DNA of 43,693 nt from Nocardia vinacea NBRC 16497 (GTDB lineage: Bacteria > Actinomycetota > Actinomycetes > Mycobacteriales > Mycobacteriaceae): the NCBI RefSeq assembly GCF_000308835.1, contig NZ_BAGN01000131.1, forward strand, positions 1-43,693, read 5' to 3'. The notes under the pieces are model-generated. The model was not told where the DNA came from and made no database searches. It saw nothing but the letters and a program-made list of their open reading frames with translations. Made by a program: the position numbers and the translations under genes. Of this stretch, positions 23,553 through 33,520 are shown piece after piece (the stretch's first letter is position 1; the number at the start of each line of letters is the position of its first letter).

Positions 23553-25073
23553 TCAGTCGAGGCGAAGCAGGTCGGACCAGACCTGCGACCAGGGCTGACG
23601 TGGGGTGCAGCGCCAGATGGTGACATTGCGGGTGACGTCCGGGTAGCCGAGGCGTGCGTCGACGCGACCGACCGGGGTCAATTCGCCACAGGTGGCACGC
23701 ATTTCGTCTTCGGCATTGCCGACCCAGAGCACCGTTGTCGCGGAATCCGGTGGGGTACCGAAGTATCCGAAGCCGCGGTTCGGGCTATAGATGGCGGGCA
23801 GGCCGAAGCGACTCGAGTCGACATCCAAAGCGCTTGCCTGCCAATAGGAATCGGTGACGATCACCGCGTTCGCACGCTCGGCCGGCGGGAGGGCCTGGTA
23901 GGCGTCGGCGGTCGCCTCGCGTAGCTCCGGCCAGCCGAACTTGCCGTACAGGCCGATTTCGATGCCGGCCTCGGCCTGACTGTCGACCGGATCGATGGAC
24001 GACTCGGATTGCCAAGGCATCGTGAACACCGCGATCGCCACCGAAATCGCGACCAGCGGAACGGTCGCATAGGTTCGCCATCGTCCGGTGTACTCGGTCC
24101 AGCGCACCGCGCCCGCCGCCATGATCGCCGCGTAGCAGCCGGCCGCGTAGTAGGGGCGACCGTCGGTTGCGATGAATGCCACGGCCAGCAGCAGTGGCAG
24201 CGGCGCGAGGAATCGGTACGGCCGCAAGGTCTCCGAGCGGAACAGCGCCCAGATTCCCACGACCAACAGCACACCACCGAACAGCCCGGCCGCGATCAGC
24301 GCCAGTGGCAGCCAGGTGTAGCGGCCACCGATCGTCGCCTGCTCCGCCGCGACCACCGCACCCAATCGCAGCTGCGGCCAGTCGTGCCCGGCCTGCCAGA
24401 TCAGCGTCGGCACCATGACCAGGACAACGAAACCCGCGCCCACCCACAGCACCGGCCGCCGCAACAGCTCCCGCGGACCGTAGATCGCCACCCCGATGGC
24501 GACCGCGATCCAGAAGAACGGAATCAGCCACTTCACCTGCATATCCAGCGCCGTGACCAGCGCGGCCCACAGCAACAAACTGTCGCGGCGGGTGCGCACC
24601 CACCGGATCAGCAGCCAGCTGATCACCACCCACAATGCGGTATCAATCGTATTGGTGGCCAACTGAGTTCCCTGCACGAGCAGGAACGGCGAGGTCGCAT
24701 ACGCGGTCGCGCTCAATACCTGCGCGGTCCGCGCCCCACCGAACTCCCGGGCGATCTGGGCACTGATCAGCACCGCGGCAACGGTGACCAGTGCGGCCGG
24801 AATCCGCAGTGCCACCAGCGATCCCGGTGCCAGCACATCCATCAGCCGGGCGATCGCGGGCAGCAGCGGCCCCTGATCGGCATAGCCGAATCCGAGTCGA
24901 CGCCCGGCCGATAGGAAATACAGTTCGTCACCGAAGTATCCGTATCGTCCGAGCGATGCGAACAGCATGATCGCCGACACCACGGCGATCGCGCCCACAC
25001 CGAGCCACGCGAACGGCGCTGTCGTTTCGGCGTCATCTTCCTGCCGCACTTCACTTTCCACCACGGTTGTCAT
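23553..25073 (-). CDS. GT39/ArnT-like membrane glycosyltransferase (copy 2)
   Basis: This 506-residue paralogue of the 7180-8703 protein is collinear along its whole length, with identical runs such as TRRDxLLLxAALVTAxDMQVKWLIPFFW. The acidic motif YFGDELYFLSAGRR in the first extracytoplasmic loop and about ten membrane segments indicate a GT-C enzyme using a lipid-linked sugar. The C-terminal soluble part ends with a similar PWSQVW motif. The ATG at 25073 lies 7 nt after GGGGGGA (a GTG at 25076 is adjacent) and within the last codons of the TetR gene, a 23-nt overlap that implies co-expression. The acceptor is unknown; cell-wall glycolipids or proteins are plausible. Confidence 0.82.
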   Translation of the reverse strand: MTTVVESEVRQEDDAETTAPFAWLGVGAIAVVSAIMLFASLGRYGYFGDELYFLSAGRRLGFGYADQGPLLPAIARLMDVLAPGSLVALRIPAALVTVAAVLISAQIAREFGGARTAQVLSATAYATSPFLLVQGTQLATNTIDTALWVVISWLLIRWVRTRRDSLLLWAALVTALDMQVKWLIPFFWIAVAIGVAIYGPRELLRRPVLWVGAGFVVLVMVPTLIWQAGHDWPQLRLGAVVAAEQATIGGRYTWLPLALIAAGLFGGVLLVVGIWALFRSETLRPYRFLAPLPLLLAVAFIATDGRPYYAAGCYAAIMAAGAVRWTEYTGRWRTYATVPLVAISVAIAVFTMPWQSESSIDPVDSQAEAGIEIGLYGKFGWPELREATADAYQALPPAERANAVIVTDSYWQASALDVDSSRFGLPAIYSPNRGFGYFGTPPDSATTVLWVGNAEDEMRATCGELTPVGRVDARLGYPDVTRNVTIWRCTPRQPWSQVWSDLLRLD

Positions 25074-25701
25074 CACGTCCCCCCTTCCGGGTCGCCAAAT
25101 CGAATAGTCGGCACACGTGTGCCGAGTACGTCGTCATATCGAAGTCTTTCTCCCGAATCGCCCGTCCCGCCGCGCCATCGATGGCATCGCGGATCGACTT
25201 GGCCATGACCGCCGGATCGAATTCGCCGAATTCGCCGGTGCGCTGCCCTTCCCGCATGATGTCGATGAGCGGTTGGATGATCTCCTGCTCCCCTTCCGCC
25301 GAGGCGAATCGCGGCTTCCCATCCGCATCACGCAGATTCAGCACCACATCGGTCAGCGCCGCGACATACTTCTTGTTCGCATCGATGAAGCCGAGATTCG
25401 CCCCGATATAGGCGAGCAACTGATTCCGCGGCCCGTCCGCCGCCATCACCGCGGGCGCGATGTGCTCGCCGCCGGACACATACAGCTGGATCACCAGCTG
25501 CTCCATCAGCTCATCCTTCCCCGCGAAGTGATACGAAATGACACCTTTGGAGATCCCGGCATGCTTCGCGATCCGCGCCAGCGAAGCCCGCCCGTACCCC
25601 ACTTCCGAAATCACCTCCACCGCCGAGGCGATGATCTGCCGCCGCCGTGCCTCCTCGATGAACGACCGCTGCCGACCACCCGTCCCATTTTCTGGCCGCA
25701 T
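25051..25701 (-). CDS. TetR-family transcription regulator
   Basis: The 216-residue protein has the TetR helix-turn-helix at about residues 15-65 (RQIIASAVEVISEVGYGRAS, then LARIAKHAGISKGVISYHFA), followed by an all-helical ligand-binding domain. The ATG at 25701 is chosen because TAAAAT (25708-25713) lies 6 nt before it, implying a leaderless mRNA; the in-frame TTG two codons earlier has no support. The gene overlaps the GT39-like gene by 23 nt, so it probably controls its own unit including that enzyme and perhaps the VOC protein. The ligand is unknown. Confidence 0.88.
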   Translation of the reverse strand: MRPENGTGGRQRSFIEEARRRQIIASAVEVISEVGYGRASLARIAKHAGISKGVISYHFAGKDELMEQLVIQLYVSGGEHIAPAVMAADGPRNQLLAYIGANLGFIDANKKYVAALTDVVLNLRDADGKPRFASAEGEQEIIQPLIDIMREGQRTGEFGEFDPAVMAKSIRDAIDGAAGRAIREKDFDMTTYSAHVCRLFDLATRKGGRDDNRGGK

Positions 25702-25707
25702 GGCCAA

Positions 25708-25713
25708 ATTTTA
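25708..25713 (-). promoter_or_regulatory. -10 box for leaderless TetR transcript
   Basis: TAAAAT on the minus strand ends 6 nt before the ATG at 25701, and no Shine-Dalgarno sequence lies between. I see no good -35 at 17 nt; TTGATG is 21 nt away. Confidence 0.5.
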
Positions 25714-25791
25714 ACCCGCCCGCCCAAACAGCCACATCAACCCCAAGAATGACCCCACCTACCCCACGAGGATGACCCTCGAAAACGCCGA

Positions 25792-25823
25792 AGGGCCGCG
25801 CTCCCAGATGGAAGCGCGGCCCT
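25792..25823 (-). terminator. intrinsic terminator of mpa
   Basis: A perfect 11-bp GC-rich stem (25792-25802 with 25813-25823) and a 10-nt loop, 15 nt after the mpa stop. In the direction of transcription it is followed by TCGGCGTTTTCG. It separates mpa from the TetR unit. Confidence 0.85.
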
Positions 25824-25837
25824 CGACATCAGCCGAT

Positions 25838-27598
25838 CTACAGGTACTGACCGGTATTCGACTCGGTGTCGATAGCGCGGCTGGCACTGGCGTTCTTGCC
25901 GGTGACCAAGGTGCGGATGTAGACGATGCGCTCGCCCTTCTTACCCGAAATGCGGGCCCAGTCATCGGGATTCGTGGTGTTGGGCAGGTCCTCGTTTTCG
26001 GAGAACTCGTCCACGATCGAATCGTAGAGATGCTGGATGCGCAAGCCAGGGTTGCCGGTATCGAGGACGGCCTTGATGGCGTACTTCTTGGAGCGGTCCA
26101 CGATGTTCTGGATCATGGCGCCGGAGTTGAAGTCCTTGAAGTACAGGACTTCCTTGTCACCGTTGGCGTAGGTGACCTCCAGGAAGCGGTTGTCCTCGCT
26201 CTCGGCGTACATCCGGTCGACGACCCGTTCGATCATCGCGCGGATGCACAGGCTCTTGTCGCCACCGAACTCTTCGAGATCGTCGGCGTGCAGCGGCAGG
26301 TGCTCGGTCAGGTACTTCGAGAAGATGTCCTGCGCCGATTCGGCGTCCGGGCGCTCGATCTTGATCTTCACATCGAGACGTCCGGGCCGCAGGATCGCGG
26401 GGTCGATCATGTCCTCGCGGTTGGACGCACCGATCACGATGACATTCTCGAGACCCTCGACACCGTCGATCTCCGAGAGCAGCTGCGGCACGACCGTGGT
26501 CTCCACATCGGAGGACACGCCCGAACCACGGGTGCGGAAGATCGAATCCATCTCGTCGAAGAACACGATCACCGGCGTACCCTCGGATGCCTTCTCACGT
26601 GCCCGCTGGAAGATGATCCGGATGTGGCGCTCGGTCTCGCCCACGAACTTGTTCAGCAGCTCAGGGCCCTTGATGTTCAGGAAGAACGACTTGGCTTCCT
26701 TGGCATCCTCACCACGCGCCTCGGCGATCTTCTTCGCCAGCGAGTTGGCAACGGCCTTGGCGATCAACGTCTTACCGCAACCAGGCGGACCGTAGAGCAG
26801 CACACCCTTGGGCGGGCGCAGCGCGTATTCGCGGAACAGGTCCTTGTGCAGGAACGGCAATTCCACCGCATCGCGGATCTGCTCGATCTGCCGACCGAGA
26901 CCGCCGATATCGCTGTAGTCGACATCGGGCACTTCCTCGAGTACGAGATCCTCGACCTCGGCCTTGGGAATCCGCTCGAAGGCGAAACCGGCCTTGGTGT
27001 CGACGAGCAGCGAATCTCCGGGCCGCAGCTTGCGGATCGGCGCATCGGGATCGTCGAGATCATCGACCTCGGCGACCTTGGCCAGCGGACCCGCCAACCA
27101 CACCACGCGCTCCTCGTCGGCATGTCCGACGACCAGCGCCCGGCGTCCGTCGTCGAGGATCTCGCGCAGGGTCCCGATCTCACCGACGGCGTCGAAGATT
27201 CCGGCCTCTACGACCGTGAGCGCCTCGTTGAGACGAACGGTCTGACCGTATTCGAGGGTCGAGGTGTCGATATTGGGTGAACACGTCAACCGCATCTTGC
27301 GGCCCGAAGTGAACACGTCGACCGTCTGATCCTCGTACACACCGATCAGAATTCCGTACCCGCTCGGCGGCTGACCCAGCCGATCGACCTCCTCGCGCAA
27401 GGCCACCAGCTGCTGGCGCGCTTCCTTGAGGGTGTCCATCAGCTTGGTGTTGCGAATGGTCAGCGAATCGATGCGGGCTTCCAATTCCCGTGCGCGATCC
27501 GGCGAATCGGCAAGTTGCCTGCGGAGTGCAGCCGCTTCGGCGCGTACCGCCTCGAGCTCTCTCCAGGCCGCCGAATCCGAATTCTCGATGGGGCTCAT
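25838..27598 (-). CDS. mpa: proteasome-associated AAA ATPase Mpa (ARC)
   Basis: A 586-residue ring ATPase that binds Pup-tagged proteins and feeds them into the 20S proteasome. An N-terminal coiled coil (about residues 8-75) that binds Pup is followed by two OB domains, including [20 protein letters not shown]. The AAA domain has Walker A GPPGCGKT (270-277) and Walker [13 protein letters not shown]. The C terminus ends in the proteasome-docking GQYL. The ATG at 27598 is preferred because GGGAGGAG lies 7 nt upstream; an ATG at 27664 would add 22 residues without such a site. It is divergent from an lppK-like lipoprotein gene, as in mycobacteria. The usual downstream dop-pup-prcBA genes are not in the window. 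Confidence 0.97.
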   Translation of the reverse strand: MSPIENSDSAAWRELEAVRAEAAALRRQLADSPDRARELEARIDSLTIRNTKLMDTLKEARQQLVALREEVDRLGQPPSGYGILIGVYEDQTVDVFTSGRKMRLTCSPNIDTSTLEYGQTVRLNEALTVVEAGIFDAVGEIGTLREILDDGRRALVVGHADEERVVWLAGPLAKVAEVDDLDDPDAPIRKLRPGDSLLVDTKAGFAFERIPKAEVEDLVLEEVPDVDYSDIGGLGRQIEQIRDAVELPFLHKDLFREYALRPPKGVLLYGPPGCGKTLIAKAVANSLAKKIAEARGEDAKEAKSFFLNIKGPELLNKFVGETERHIRIIFQRAREKASEGTPVIVFFDEMDSIFRTRGSGVSSDVETTVVPQLLSEIDGVEGLENVIVIGASNREDMIDPAILRPGRLDVKIKIERPDAESAQDIFSKYLTEHLPLHADDLEEFGGDKSLCIRAMIERVVDRMYAESEDNRFLEVTYANGDKEVLYFKDFNSGAMIQNIVDRSKKYAIKAVLDTGNPGLRIQHLYDSIVDEFSENEDLPNTTNPDDWARISGKKGERIVYIRTLVTGKNASASRAIDTESNTGQYL

Positions 27599-27777
27599 GT
27601 GCTGCTCCTCCCAGTCCCGGTCTATTAACGCTACCGGGCGCGAACCGTTCTCGCTTTCCGACATGGTTTCGTCGTGATCACATCTGGGCTGCGGTCGACG
27701 GCGGATACACCATGTTAGCCTGCCCTAACCAGTCCCCGGCGACGCGCTTCGCCGACCGAACCGAAAGGTTGCTGACG

Positions 27778-28299
27778 ATGCTCCTTCCCGCCAGGACGCT
27801 GCGTACGTCCATGGTTGTCGCCGCGGTGGCGATGGCCGCTACCGTCGGGCTCACCGGCTGCGGCTCCGACGACAAGTCCGATGCCAAGGCCACGAGTACC
27901 ACTTCCGCCGCCGCGTCCACCAGCGCCGCAGGTCACGGCGACCACGGCAACGCCGCCGCACCCACCGCCGAAACGCTCACCGCCGTCCTGGATGCCCTTT
28001 CCGACCCGGCGAAACCCACCTCCGAGAAGACCAAGCTGATCGTCGACGGCGAAAAGCGCGCCGCCAATATCGACCAGATGAACCAGGCGCTCGGCAACTA
28101 CGGCAAGCTCACCTACGCGGTCGCCGATATCACCACCAGCGGCAATTCCGCGACCGCCCAGGTGACCATCACCTCACCGCACGGCACCGCCCCCGCCATG
28201 CCCCTGACCTGGGAACATGTCGACGGCGCCTGGAAGCTCTCGGACGCCAGCGGCTGCCTGATGCTCGGCTTCGCGCAGGCGCCCTGCGTTCCGGCCTGA
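27778..28299 (+). CDS. lppK: LppK-like lipoprotein with MTB12-type domain
   Basis: The 173-residue protein begins with a lipoprotein signal peptide ending VGLTGC (Cys24). A low-complexity Ala/Ser/Thr/His linker follows, and then a ~100-residue domain (TAVLDALSDPAKPTSEKTKL to CLMLGFAQAPC) resembling the low-molecular-weight antigen MTB12 domain. The last domain keeps two Cys that could form a disulphide. It would be anchored on the outer face of the membrane. The position, divergent from mpa and convergent with trmI, is that of Rv2116 (lppK) in M. tuberculosis, which is the basis for the symbol. The function is unknown. The ATG at 27778 follows AAAGG by 10 nt. A GTTAG-N6-CTAAC dyad lies upstream at 27714-27729. 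Confidence 0.75.
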   Translation: MLLPARTLRTSMVVAAVAMAATVGLTGCGSDDKSDAKATSTTSAAASTSAAGHGDHGNAAAPTAETLTAVLDALSDPAKPTSEKTKLIVDGEKRAANIDQMNQALGNYGKLTYAVADITTSGNSATAQVTITSPHGTAPAMPLTWEHVDGAWKLSDASGCLMLGFAQAPCVPA

Positions 28300-28300
28300 T

Positions 28301-30114
<1,814 letters not shown>

Positions 30115-30116
30115 GC

Positions 30117-30263
30117 TCAGCCGAAGAGATTCAGCTCGAGGCCGTGCGAGCCGAGTGCGGCGAAAACGCCGATGAGCACAAGTACGCCGACGGCATCACC
30201 GATCACGATGAGCACATTGCGAATCCGCCACCACGACCCGACCGACTCGACACTCGGTTTCAC
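30117..30263 (-). CDS. 48-residue small membrane protein
   Basis: The GTG at 30263 lies 4 nt after the strong site GGGGAGGA. The peptide has a basic amphipathic start (MKPSVESVGSWWRIRNVLI) and one transmembrane helix (about residues 17-39), ending GLELNLFG. The good ribosome-binding site, clean hydrophobic helix and tight convergent packing against the RecB-like gene support a real gene. I do not recognise the family. It lies at about the position of Rv2120c, a membrane protein, in the mycobacterial order, but I cannot claim homology. About 300 nt of repeats and a hairpin separate it from the YeiH-like unit. Confidence 0.65.
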   Translation of the reverse strand: MKPSVESVGSWWRIRNVLIVIGDAVGVLVLIGVFAALGSHGLELNLFG

Positions 30264-30404
30264 TGGGTCCTCCCCTGTCCGTGCTCGAACGGCACCGCCC
30301 GTCCGAGGTGTTCTATAGTTGTTTCGCCCGACACGCCCCCAGTGTTGACGGCGAAGCATGAAGTTTTCGTGAGTTCGCTCGTGAACTGAACGCACACTTT
30401 GCCG

Positions 30405-30506
30405 CTGTGCCCACCCACCCCGCCGACTACGCAAGCTCCGTCGGCCGCCATCTCCCTGTGCTCACCCACCCCGCCCACTACGCAAGCTCCGTCGGCCGCC
30501 ATCCCC
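30405..30506. repeat. two tandem 51-bp direct repeats
   Basis: Copies 30405-30455 and 30456-30506 match at nearly every position; the longest shared run includes CTACGCAAGCTCCGTCGGCC. They lie in the 300-nt non-coding stretch 30264-30563. On the minus strand they could encode a repeated ADGACVVGGVG peptide, but that frame has no start signal. No function is evident. Confidence 0.8.
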
Positions 30507-30511
30507 TGCGA

Positions 30512-30536
30512 TGCTCGCCGGGGTAACCGGCGAGCA
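30512..30536 (-). terminator. hairpin after the YeiH-like gene
   Basis: A perfect 10-bp stem, TGCTCGCCGG with CCGGCGAGCA, and a 5-nt loop, 27 nt after the stop of the YeiH-like gene in its direction of transcription. There is no U tract, as is common for actinobacterial terminators. Confidence 0.65.
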
Positions 30537-30563
30537 CCGAAACGGCAGGTTGCGGGTGCGGAT

Positions 30564-31727
30564 CTAGGCGGTGAAGTTGTGGAACAGCAACACCGACAGG
30601 CCCAAGCCGACGGCCAGATTGAAGACGGCCGCGGATCCGAAGACCACGACCGGACGCCAGCCTGCCTCGCGCAGGCCGCGCAGCGAGAACTCCAGACCGA
30701 TCGAGACGAATGCGAAGATCAGGAACCAGGTGCGCAGATCGTTGACGATCGCGATATGCGCCGCGCCGGTCTTCTTGTCCACCGACTGCAGATACAGCGT
30801 GCCGATGCCGGACGCGGCGACGAAGCCGATCACGAACTTCGGGAACCGCTCCCAGAACTGGCGCACCGACGGCCGTGCCGCACCGGGAATGCGTTCGACC
30901 CGGATCGTGAAGTACGCGGTCAGCGCAATGGCAACAATGCCGATGAGCGCATTCTGGGTGGTCTTCACGATGGTGGCGATCTGCAGCGCCTTCTCTCCCG
31001 CGATCGCACCGGAGGCCGCGACGGCCGCGGTGGTGTCGATATTGCCGCCGATCCACGCGCCCGCGACCGCATCGGAGAGATCGAAAACATCAGCGAGCCA
31101 AGGCAATACGAAGATCGACGGCAGCGCGAAGATGATCACCAGCGATGCCGCATACGCGATCTGCTCGCGTTTGGCCTGCACCGCACCCGCGGCCGCGATG
31201 GCGGCGCTGACACCGCAGATCGAGACGGCCGAGGACAGCAGAGCGCGCAACTTATCGTCGAGGCCGAGTCGACCGCCCAGCCACCACGTGAACCCGAAGA
31301 CCGCGGTGATCAACAGCAGTGCCTGCACGATCGACGGGCCTGCCGCGGTCACCAGGATCTTCAGATTGATCGATGCGCCGAGCAGCACCACACCGGTCTT
31401 GATGAAGAATTCGGTGCGAAAACCAGCCGAAAGGCGTTCCCGGAGATCGAGTTTCGCGAGTACGACATTGCCGATCAGGCCGATGGCAATGGCGTACACC
31501 GGGAATTCGATCGACTTGGCGATCCGGTTGAACGGTGTACCGACGGCCCACTGCGGTACGTGGGTGTCGAAGTAGCGGGTCAGCGCGCCGAGTAGGACGA
31601 CGGCCGCGATGCCGGCTCCGATCTCGGCTACCGTGGGGCGTGAAATCGACTGCAGTACAGCGGTCTCGGATCGGACTGCATCCTCATCAACTGCGTCCGT
31701 CTCGGTCCTGGCTTCGCTCTCCGACAT
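30564..31727 (-). CDS. YeiH/UPF0324 family putative sulfate/sulfonate exporter
   Basis: The 387-residue protein has a ~35-residue acidic cytoplasmic N terminus, then about ten membrane helices. The family landmarks GVVLLGASINLKILVTAAGP, SSAVSICGVSAAIAA, WIGGNIDTTAAVAASGAIAG and TTQNALIGI are visible. The family is annotated as putative sulfate exporters and is related to the TauZ-type transporters, but substrates are mostly untested. The ATG at 31727 shares its A with the stop of the 44-codon gene before it (TGATG), so the two are translationally coupled. A terminator-like hairpin follows. I see no sulfonate genes nearby. Confidence 0.87.
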   Translation of the reverse strand: MSESEARTETDAVDEDAVRSETAVLQSISRPTVAEIGAGIAAVVLLGALTRYFDTHVPQWAVGTPFNRIAKSIEFPVYAIAIGLIGNVVLAKLDLRERLSAGFRTEFFIKTGVVLLGASINLKILVTAAGPSIVQALLLITAVFGFTWWLGGRLGLDDKLRALLSSAVSICGVSAAIAAAGAVQAKREQIAYAASLVIIFALPSIFVLPWLADVFDLSDAVAGAWIGGNIDTTAAVAASGAIAGEKALQIATIVKTTQNALIGIVAIALTAYFTIRVERIPGAARPSVRQFWERFPKFVIGFVAASGIGTLYLQSVDKKTGAAHIAIVNDLRTWFLIFAFVSIGLEFSLRGLREAGWRPVVVFGSAAVFNLAVGLGLSVLLFHNFTA

Positions 31728-31861
31728 CACGGCACCAACCAATCCGGGATTGCGCCGACCAGGACCAGGGCGATGAGAACCAGGCCGACAATGGCGGCCA
31801 GCCAGTCCTCATTCCATGCGAATGTGCTGCCCGAAGGTTTCGCGGGTGGTGTCTGCGACAC
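31727..31861 (-). CDS. 44-residue membrane protein, probably detached N-terminal helix of the YeiH transporter
   Basis: The GTG at 31861 lies 7 nt after AAGGAG. The peptide has a polar start (SQTPPAKPSGS), the run FAWNEDWLAAIVGLVLIALV with one transmembrane helix, and a short tail ending DWLVP. Its stop overlaps the start of the YeiH-like gene by one base. From memory, longer YeiH-family proteins begin with a similar acidic-Trp helix (EDWWAVWIG-like) that this transporter lacks. I therefore infer that an ancestral single gene has been split, or that the helix is supplied as a separate subunit. Confidence 0.72.
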   Translation of the reverse strand: MSQTPPAKPSGSTFAWNEDWLAAIVGLVLIALVLVGAIPDWLVP

Positions 31862-31964
31862 GGTGGTACTCCTTGCATTTCCTCATCGAGGCCGCAACGT
31901 ACCAATCAACCGCAGGTCAGCACACCGATTGCAATCGCCGTGAATCGATCACTCGCACAAAACA

Positions 31965-31994
31965 ACTCGGCCCCGCCGAGCGACGGGGCCGAGT
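31965..31994 (-). terminator. hisG: intrinsic terminator of hisG
   Basis: A perfect 11-bp stem (31965-31975 with 31984-31994) with an 8-nt loop, 14 nt after the hisG stop. On the transcribed strand it is followed by TGTTTTGTG. Confidence 0.85.
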
Positions 31995-32007
31995 GGACGA
32001 AATCGGG

Positions 32008-32859
32008 TCAGAAGGCGCGACAGGACCGGATATCGAAGGCCAGGATCGCCTTCGCACCGAGTTCGGCGAGCTGGTCCATTACCTCATTGCCCTGCTTGCG
32101 CGGCACCATGGCGCGGATGGCGACCCAATTCGAATCGGCGAGCGGGGATACCGTCGGCGACTCGAGGCCGGGCGTGATCTTGACCGCCTCCTCCAGGAGC
32201 TCCTTCGGGCAGTCGTAGTCCAACATGATGTACTGCTGACCGAATACGACGCCCTGGACGCGCGCGATGAGCTGATTGCGGGCCCGTTCGTTCTGATCGG
32301 AGCCGGTGCGCTCGATGAGCACGCCCTCCGAATCGCACAGCGTTTCGCCGAAGGCGACCAGACTGTGCTGGCGCAGGGTGCGGCCCGAGCCGACCACATC
32401 GGCGATGGCATCGGCCACGCCGAGCTGGATCGAGATCTCGACCGCGCCGTCGAGGCGGATCACCTCGGCCTCGATGCCGCGGCGCTGCAGATCGCTCAGG
32501 ACCAGGTTCGGGTACGAGGTCGCGATACGCTTGTCGTAGAGATCCTCGACCTTCCATTCGCGCCCGGCCGGTGCGGCGTATCGGAAGGTGGAGCGGCCGA
32601 AACCGAGTGCGAGCCGTTCCTGAACCGGCGCACCGGAATCCAGCGCCAGATCGCGGCCGGTGATGCCGAGGTCGAGCTCGCCGGAGCCGACGTAGATGGC
32701 GATGTCCTTGGGCCGCAGGAAGAAGAACTCGACCTGGTTGGCCGGATCGAGGACGGTCAGGTCGCGGGAATCGGTGCGCTTGCGGTAACCGGCCTCGGCG
32801 AGGATCGAGGTGGCCGATTCGGAAAGTGCGCCTTTGTTGGGGACTGCGACGCGCAGCAT
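32008..32859 (-). CDS. hisG: ATP phosphoribosyltransferase, long form
   Basis: HisG catalyses the first step of histidine synthesis, joining ATP and PRPP. The 283-residue length is the long, histidine-inhibited form. The N-terminal catalytic domain starts [14 protein letters not shown], and the PRPP loop is recognisable in [16 protein letters not shown]. The C-terminal ~75 residues form the ACT/PII-like regulatory domain ([20 protein letters not shown]). The ATG at 32859 follows AAAGGA by about 8 nt. It lies 122 nt downstream of hisE, a larger gap than in mycobacteria as I recall. A terminator closes the unit. Confidence 0.96.
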   Translation of the reverse strand: MLRVAVPNKGALSESATSILAEAGYRKRTDSRDLTVLDPANQVEFFFLRPKDIAIYVGSGELDLGITGRDLALDSGAPVQERLALGFGRSTFRYAAPAGREWKVEDLYDKRIATSYPNLVLSDLQRRGIEAEVIRLDGAVEISIQLGVADAIADVVGSGRTLRQHSLVAFGETLCDSEGVLIERTGSDQNERARNQLIARVQGVVFGQQYIMLDYDCPKELLEEAVKITPGLESPTVSPLADSNWVAIRAMVPRKQGNEVMDQLAELGAKAILAFDIRSCRAF

Positions 32860-32981
32860 GGGAGGGTCCTTTCGGGGAGGTGAACTAGGGATCGACGTGG
32901 CGGCGCGAGCGACGGCCCCGGAGGCGGTAGCGGAGCGTAACCACGAAGGGGCCCGCGAGTGCCGCAAATTCAACACCGCCG

Positions 32982-33263
32982 TCACAGATGTCGGTACACG
33001 TCTTCCAGCTTCAGCCCGCGGCCCACCATCAGCACCTGGACCCAGTACAGCAGTTGCGAAATCTCCTCGGCGAGCGCCTCGTCGCCCTCGTGCTCGGCGG
33101 CCAACCAGATCTCGCCGGCCTCCTCGAGCACCTTCTTACCCTGGAAATGCACGCCCGCGTCCAATGCCGCCACGGTCCCGGACCCCTCGGGGCGGGTGAC
33201 CGCACGATCTTGCAGCTCGGCGAACAGGGTTTCGAAGTTCTTCACGGTGAGCCATTGTTTCAC
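32982..33263 (-). CDS. hisE: phosphoribosyl-ATP pyrophosphatase
   Basis: HisE hydrolyses phosphoribosyl-ATP to phosphoribosyl-AMP, the second step of histidine synthesis. The helical MazG-like fold is clear: [37 protein letters not shown] and the [13 protein letters not shown] end. I choose the GTG at 33263, giving 93 residues starting [17 protein letters not shown], because this matches the length and N terminus of the M. tuberculosis protein. A GTG at 33245 is the alternative. No ribosome-binding site is visible, so the transcript may be leaderless. The promoter must lie in the 158 nt between it and the tnpB stop. Confidence 0.95.
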   Translation of the reverse strand: MKQWLTVKNFETLFAELQDRAVTRPEGSGTVAALDAGVHFQGKKVLEEAGEIWLAAEHEGDEALAEEISQLLYWVQVLMVGRGLKLEDVYRHL

Positions 33264-33520
33264 AGCGCGTCTGAGAAACTCCCCGGGGGAAGTCGTCGAC
33301 GCCGTCCTTCTCGGACGTCCGGTGCTCATCCCGGTGTGGGGTGGCGCCGGTTCCCACGTCATCCGGGCTGGTTTCACACAACCGGGTGGATGTGTCAGAG
33401 CCGTCCCGTCGGCGGGCGTTGTCAACCGGGGCTCGCGCTTCGGGCTCCCGAACTCGGGCACAGATCCAGATGCTCGCCCCGAGTAGCAAGATTGATCGCG
33501 GCATTGAGATCACGATCGAG
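33264..33520 (-). ncRNA. candidate omega (reRNA) guide region at the tnpB 3' end
   Basis: TnpB nucleases use a guide RNA that overlaps the 3' end of tnpB and runs past its stop into the element's right end. This region fits that position and has several short stems on the minus strand, such as CCCG-CCGA-CGGG (33405-33416) and ACACA...TGTGT near 33376-33394. The guide would come from the boundary with host DNA upstream of hisE. The exact ends cannot be set; this is inference from the family. Confidence 0.3.

Noticed and set aside
25772..27280. 502-codon plus-strand open frame opposite mpa
   Set aside because: Antisense shadow of a highly conserved ATPase gene.
27714..27729. GTTAG-N6-CTAAC upstream of the lppK-like gene as an IdeR/DtxR iron box
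   Set aside because: Half-sites look right, but the iron box has a central spacing of one base, not six, and neighbouring genes have no iron link.
30260..30502. Minus-strand frame encoding a repeated ADGACVVGGVG peptide
   Set aside because: Result of the 51-bp tandem repeat; no ribosome-binding site, and it overlaps the start of the well-supported 48-residue gene in another frame.
30405..30506. CRISPR array
   Set aside because: The units are directly adjacent with no spacers and only two copies, and no cas genes are present; the RecB-like protein is a stand-alone conserved nuclease.
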